From: Porodaedalea pini
Lineage: Eukaryota; Basidiomycota; Agaricomycetes; Hymenochaetales; Hymenochaetaceae
Reading direction: 5' to 3'
Assembly (NCBI GenBank): GCA_002794775.1
Contig: NBAY01000049.1
Span: 186,001 to 250,000, forward strand
Length of the DNA stretch: 64,000 nt
Positions 58,917 through 64,000 of the stretch are shown here, one piece after another (position 1 is the stretch's first letter; every line of letters starts with the position of its first letter). Both the position numbers and the translations under genes were made by a program. Under the pieces are notes generated by a model, which did not search any database, had not been told where the DNA came from, and saw nothing but the letters and a program-made list of their open reading frames with translations.

Positions 58917-58987
58917 ACGGTGCTCTATTACCTGGCCTGCTTGCGACCTTCCGCTCCCCAGAAGCTCCACGGTCGTATAGCTGAAGG

Positions 58988-60785
58988 ATGTCAACCTCAG
59001 ACTCTGAACTACTCGGTGTCGTCCTTCTAGCGCGCCATGGCGACCGCCAAGGGTTCTATCAAGACCCTCTCACCTACACGGCATCGAAGACGTCTATCAC
59101 CCCGCTCGGAAATGTTCGTTGTTTTGTTATTCTGTGGCTATCAGTGTGAGAGACCTAACGCGCGATGCTAGGTCCAAGAGTTCGAGCTCGGCCAGATCTT
59201 GCGGTCAATGTACATGGAGAACGACTCACCTTTTCTCATCCAAGGAGTGAGCACCGGCTTGTTCAACTCGGAGCAGGTCGAGGTTCGCGCGGACACGAGC
59301 GCTGAGGGTGGAGTCATTTTTGACTCGGCGATGTCCCTTGTTCAAGGCCTTTGGCCCCCGACAAATGACTACAATACGACCCTTGCGAATGGGACTCTAG
59401 TGATCGCACCCTTGAATGGATACCAGTACGTTCCAAGTGCGTGTTCGAGTCTGCTATGGGAGTAGAACTTGAAGGTGCTGATTACCGATATCATCTAGTT
59501 GAGTGTGTTGATGCTGACAAGGACGTTTCGCTGGAGGGATGGGTTAGCTGTGGCGTAAGGAAATAAGCCTTTACACGCGGAGGAAGTCTAATCAGAGCTC
59601 TTGTAGCCGTTCGACGATGCAACGGAGGCATTCTATGAATCATCGGCCTTCAAGCAAGTTGCAAGTGATAATGCCGACTTTCTGCGGTCATTGCAGCCTT
59701 ATCTTGACGGTCGTAGCGTCTCGCTCGTGAACAGTAAGTGCTTAAAAGTTTCTCGTTTGTTTTATTTTCTGACAAGTGTTTACTGTAGTGTGGAACGTAA
59801 GAGAGTTTCAGCTTGACGGGTCAGAACTTGAACTTAAGTTAGACGCTCAGATATTCGACTACATGACGGTACAGTTCATCCACAACGCGACGTTCGCCAA
59901 CAGTTTGCCAGACGGTTACCTCGCTCGCGCACGCGCTCTTGTAAATTTCCATGAATATGGTGTGTTCAGCTCCCCAAAGATCGATGGCATAGGCAACAGT
60001 ACGCTCCGGGTTTCTCTTCGGATTACTATAGTACTCAACTAAACTATGGTAGTTGCTGGACGTACGATACTGCCTTCGATCATCAATGGCATGGATAGTA
60101 TCGCAAACTCCTCGGATCCACTCAAGTTTGTCTATGAAGCGATAAGCTACAAGCCTTTCCTGTCGCTATTCAACATGACCGGTCTTGCGGAAACTTATCC
60201 CCAGCTCGCAGGTGTCGGTGAGTAGCTGTGCCTTCTCATATCCTTCCAGACATTAACTTGAGAACAGTCAATTATGCTGCCGCCACGGTGTTTGAACTAC
60301 GCAATGGCAACTCTGCAGACGACCCAGTGATCCGGTTCCGATTCAAGAACGGGACCGAGGATGTCTTCACGACTTACAACCTGTTCGGACAGTCAGGCGA
60401 CGTCCCACTTTCGCTCTTCAAATCGAAGCTGCAGCCCGCCGCGATCAACAGCACAGCGGACTGGTGTGTGGTCTGTAACAACAGCGTGGACCGCGGATGC
60501 GGGGCGCTTGCGGCTGCTACCTCTGCGGCCGTCGTGAATGGGGATCACGAGCTTAGTTCGGTGGCGCCTATCACCATTGGAGCGTTCCTTGCTGCCTTTG
60601 GCGCCTTGGCATTCTTCAGCTTGCTTTTAGTTGGAAGGAAGGCGAAGGGAAGACAACGCCATGGGGGCTTGGTACGTTCTTCGTCCATTGCTTAAGATTA
60701 ATCATAGCTGATTGATTTCCTCAAGCACTCGACGGAGAAACTTGACTCCGCAAGGGACCAACACTCAAGCACAAAATCGAACTGA
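58988..60785 (+). CDS. Histidine acid phosphatase-like protein, copy 3
   Basis: Near-duplicate of the gene at 53997-55805 with the same intron positions. It starts MSTSDSELLGVVLLARHGDR with the RHG motif kept, then QGFYQDPLTY. Differences from copy 2 are scattered substitutions, for example MENDSPFLIQG for MESNSSFPIQG, CGPFDDATEAFYESSAFKQV for CDPFNTATAAFYNSTAFKQV, and FIHNATF for SVHNATF. ISYKPFLSLFNMTGLAETYP and DVFTTYNLFGQSGDVPLSLF are unchanged. The C-terminal helix is TIGAFLAAFGALAFFSLLLV. The stretch just before it is shorter than in copy 2 (about six residues missing from the Ala/Gly run). The last intron joins to HSSTEKLDSARDQHSSTKSN and the stop at 60783-60785. No stops or frameshifts are seen, so it appears functional at the gene level. 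Confidence 0.85.
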
Positions 60786-61608
60786 AGGTTGCGAAGATAT
60801 GATTTATTTGCCGTATTTGATAAACAGTGTTTGTAGGCTATATGCGTTATCGTTTTACAATGAACTCAGTGCTCGCAAACGACTTTTATTTCCAATTAAG
60901 TTATATTTGTTCTTGTGCTCTGGCATCTAAACCCGTTCCTATGGCTATCAGTCGATAGCTAACTCGCTGGCCCAGTGTAAGGCTAACTTACAGTCCTTTT
61001 CATAAATGTTGGCACGCACGCAATCACATGATTTTGAGCATTTTAGTACCTCAAAATCTTGTAAAATCCATATCTCACTCAAATCTTCATAGAATTGCTT
61101 CAAAAAACTTGATAAAATAGTGTTTCAACTATTCATAATTGCCTGTGAGCTTATAACATAGAAAGAAAAGAATTGAGGCCTCAGTGTGAATCAGGCATGT
61201 CTCAAACCAGCACATTCAGCACATATTTCTGCTCAAAATCCATCTGTAAATTCACAATAAAGTAAGCTTATGATTTTTCATCAGTCTGGGTAGCTGTAGA
61301 ACCATCAGGGAGGCCAAGAAAAATTATACATGAGAAATGCAGGCAAAAATAGGTACTTTCACTGTTTTGAACTCAAATTTCACTCCATTTCTCCATTTTT
61401 GCTGGATTATAAAACCTATTTCCAAAATATGGATTTTATAACTTAGATGACGCGAAAAAGTTACATTTTCATTGAGATATAAAATGTTTGTGTTTTGAGG
61501 CTCTCGCGGCGAAAAAAAGTGCTAACGTCACGTGCTTTATCAGGTTTTTTGCATTTAGTTTGTAAATGCAGTGGCTTGATCGTCAAACACTACTTTTCCT
61601 CTTCGTCG
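60786..61608. other. AT-rich intergenic region
   Basis: About 820 bases, strongly AT-rich from 61000 to 61500, with no supported gene. Confidence 0.55.
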
Positions 61609-63867
61609 ATGTCGGGCCACCAAGAACCCAAGTGAGTTTGTTTGTTCGTTCGTTGCGCATACGCCGAGGGCGAGCTAACGTGTTACCGTGCTTCTCGAGC
61701 GTGACGACCCCACTAAATACAGAGAGGTACGTTTGCACTGAAATTTCGCCCAAGCAAATATCTCAGTCTCTCTCGTTGTTCGTAGGGTGCAGGAAGCGCA
61801 ACCCGAAGCTGAGGTCTCAGGAAGCTTAACAACACTGGTCCCACCTTCCGATCAACATAGATCCTCAATTGCATCGGGTGTACAATCCATGGCTGCGGCT
61901 GCAGGTAGTTCGGCAGTGTACGTTTAAAATCCTTCTCTCGAGCCACTCGTGATTGAACCTATTCGCAGGGCAGGTGCAGGGACCACGCAGAATGTAGCTC
62001 CGGAGGCAATGCGGTATGTCGATGTTCATTCGATAAATCACGTTTCATGGTCAGCATCTGACATACACATAGTGCTCGAGCTGAAGTAGATGCGCGTTCC
62101 CGTGCTGCTATCCAAGCCCGGCCCCGCGCCCCGGGAGGCGGCACTAGCGAAATTTCCAGCCTCAATTCGTGAGCTCTTGATTTATGCACGTCTCGTGTCC
62201 ATACTGACGCTGAAGCAGAAAGATCTCTGCGGCGTCAGCGTTCGTGCTTTCTAATTTCCTAGCAACCGTCTGTCCTTCTCATATGCTCAAACAGGGTTGT
62301 TCAAGACGACGAGCTATGGGGAAAATGGGTGAATAACCACAACGTCATCGTCGAAAGGCAAAAATGGGTGAACGTCAATTTCCAACGAATGATGAATGAT
62401 TTCAAATATCCAGACTGTATAAAAAATCCTCAGGTAAACCGACCCTTTCACAACTTTTAATAGCTATACTAAGCTTCTTTCAGCTTATCAAAGTTTTCTC
62501 GGACTTGGGCTCAGATACGTTTGCATCATGGGTCGAGAGACTGCCAACTGAGCCTATGGATCGCGGCAAACTCTATATTTTCGGTTCTTGTCTAGCCGCA
62601 CACTGGAAGTCGCACATTTTGGCGTGCGAGACGGGAGAGAGGGAGGCGGGAAAGCGTAGAGGCGTTGACTGTTTGATTGAGAATGCATTTTGTCTTCGTA
62701 CTGGCGGAGCGCATCTTTATCGGTACGAGCAGGTGCCCCCCGTTTCTCTTCTATCCTACTGACTCACCGACTAAGCGTTGAGGCGTCTCTCGCACTTCCA
62801 ATTTCCAAGGATAAGTCACCGTCCCCATACGAGGCAAAAGCTGATGCCATAACAACGCAAAGTTTGCCTCGAGATTGGGCTGAGCCAAATTTTGTCAATT
62901 CATGGTCTCCGCTTGCGAAAGTTCGTCGACTGGATCCGATGTCTTTCGCATATGAAGCGAAGTTTTTTGAAAACGGTTTACGACAACTGATCATGTATTT
63001 CGCCACCGGTCAACATCACCGGCGAGCGCTGGGACTGAATGACATTCCTATATTCGGTGTCACTCTGGAAAATAGCAAACTCACCCTTTATGTGTCTTTT
63101 TGGAAGGATGATAAACTTGTGAGTGTTGTTTATTGGCTCATGATGACATCCTTCTGACATCAACACCTTCGTAGATTGTTCATCCAGCCGGTTTCTCTTG
63201 GAATCTTGAACGCGTAGAGGAATTTGTGACTTGCTACATCCAACTTTGCATACTTGCGGACCACATCACTTTCATTCATCAAAACTCTGTGAAAGAATCG
63301 GATGAACATAAAGCGGCATTGCAATCGAAAGCGGCACAGAATCCTTGGAGGGATTATCGGCGTGACAGGGACTCTAAAGCAGGCTCAAAAAAGCGGAAAT
63401 ACAGCCACGATGGGGATGGAAGTGATGCTTATCAACCAGGCGGAGCGGATGGCGCGGTGCAGGAGCAGGATTCAGGTGCACTTCTAGTTGAGTCCCAGTC
63501 AATTATCGACGACATTCTCGGCGGAAAGGTCCCGTGGATGAAGACCTACCCTCTGACGCAAGTGAATATTCGGGCGCACGAACCACTTGCGGAGCATTTC
63601 GATCTCTCGCCTTCCCCAACCGACAAGATAAAGAAATGGGTGGACGACATAACGGCATCGAAACGCGAGTCTAAACGTGCGCGGGATTCGGATGCGACCC
63701 CGATACATCTCACGTCTTACCCGGCCCACATAAAGAAACAGATGGGTAACATCGCGGCGCGGAAGCATAAGTCAGGTGTCATCCCAGCCGGAGTGAGACA
63801 TTCTGTACGATGCACGTTGATCTCAAAGGCCATTAGTCCAATTTGCAAACAGGTGGCACAATCCTGA
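61609..63867 (+). CDS. Unrecognised multi-exon protein
   Basis: I do not recognise the family. The proposed start, MSGHQEPK, is followed by several small exons: QEAQPEAEVSGSLTTLVPPS, AGAGTTQNVAPEAMR, RAEVDARSRAAIQARPRAPG, VVQDDELWGKWVNNHNVIVE and FQRMMNDFKYPDCIKNPQ. Larger exons follow with LIKVFSDLGSDTFASWVERL, LPRDWAEPNFVNSWSPLAKV, FENGLRQLIMYFATGQHHRR and DIPIFGVTLENSKLTLYVSF, the last continuing WKDDKLVIVHPAGFSW. The C-terminal third is basic and low-complexity (KAGSKKRKYSHDGDGSD, SKRESKRARDSD), suggesting nuclear location, and it ends at 63867. The block around IFGVTLENSKLTLYVSFW recalls the beta-hairpin of fungal restriction-fold or FunK1-associated modules, but this is only a resemblance. 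The first two exons are uncertain. It is close to the window edge and to a transposon-like end. Confidence 0.6.
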
Positions 63868-63903
63868 CACCATGCAGTTTAATGTCGAAACCTAGTCTAT
63901 GTA

Positions 63904-64000
63904 CAGTCAAACCTGTGTATAAGCATTACCTGTACATAAGTGTTGAAAATTTGATCCATCAAACTTGGTAGGCAGAAAATTCAGGGTCCTATAAGCATTG
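63904..64000. mobile_element. Possible end of a pogo/Tc1-like DNA transposon
   Basis: After a TA dinucleotide the sequence reads CAGTCAAACCTGTGTATAAG, then CATTACCTGTACATAAGTGT, and continues to the window edge. CAGT..AACCT.TATAA after TA is the usual look of pogo/Tigger-type terminal repeats. The rest of the element lies outside the window. Confidence 0.4.

Larger units (their letters stand above)
57481..58987. other. Intergenic region with duplicated block
   Basis: Between the eIF4G fragment and phosphatase copy 3. It contains the second copy of the duplicated block (57785-58085), AT-rich DNA to about 58600, and the copy 3 promoter. No gene is supported. Confidence 0.5.

Overview
This window looks like nuclear DNA of a filamentous basidiomycete, probably an Agaricomycete. 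Almost every gene is broken by short GT..AG introns of about 45 to 90 bases. Housekeeping genes sit among families expanded in mushrooms and polypores: DUF6534-like membrane proteins, P450s, MYND proteins with helical-repeat bodies, Crinkler-type NTPases and membrane-anchored histidine phosphatases. Gene models were spliced by eye from reading frame, splice sites and family motifs. Internal exon limits are therefore approximate, and the coordinates given span start codon to stop codon.

Layout. 0-20 kb holds metabolism and membrane genes: a DUF6534-like protein (+), a cytochrome P450 (-), a MYND zinc-finger protein (+), a second DUF6534-like protein (-), an MFS sugar porter (-), a TfdA/TauD-type dioxygenase (+), a small inverted-repeat element, and a penta-EF-hand protein (+). 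22-38 kb holds a P-loop NTPase with a putative restriction-fold C-terminus of the Crinkler/RHS type (+), TIM50 (-), a protein kinase (+), inositol-3-phosphate synthase (-), homopolymer tracts including 41 G in a row, an SDR-like membrane-anchored protein (+), and a kinase whose last exon ends in a CaaX prenylation box (-). 38.8-50 kb holds two intron-containing tRNA-Thr genes whose exons differ only at the wobble base of the anticodon. It also holds a low-complexity acidic protein, a mitochondrial carrier, REX4-type exonuclease, a pinin-like protein and an unusually short SRP72.

50.7-60.8 kb is a local expansion of three histidine acid phosphatase-like genes. Copies 2 and 3 are near-identical in coding and promoter sequence, and each is preceded by a related non-coding block of about 300 bases. 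A decayed eIF4G fragment lies between them. Copy 1 has lost the catalytic Arg-His of the RHG motif. The window closes with an unrecognised multi-exon gene and, at the right edge, what looks like the terminal repeat of a pogo/Tc1-like DNA transposon.

The genes do not form one pathway. The housekeeping members serve separate processes: protein import into mitochondria (TIM50), co-translational targeting (SRP72), rRNA processing (REX4), splicing (pinin) and phospholipid precursor supply (inositol-3-phosphate synthase). The accessory members are of the kinds that expand and decay quickly in fungal genomes. The most promising leads are the NTPase-nuclease gene, the phosphatase array with its degenerate first member, the CaaX-tailed kinase, the single-base switch between tRNA isoacceptors, and the shortened SRP72.
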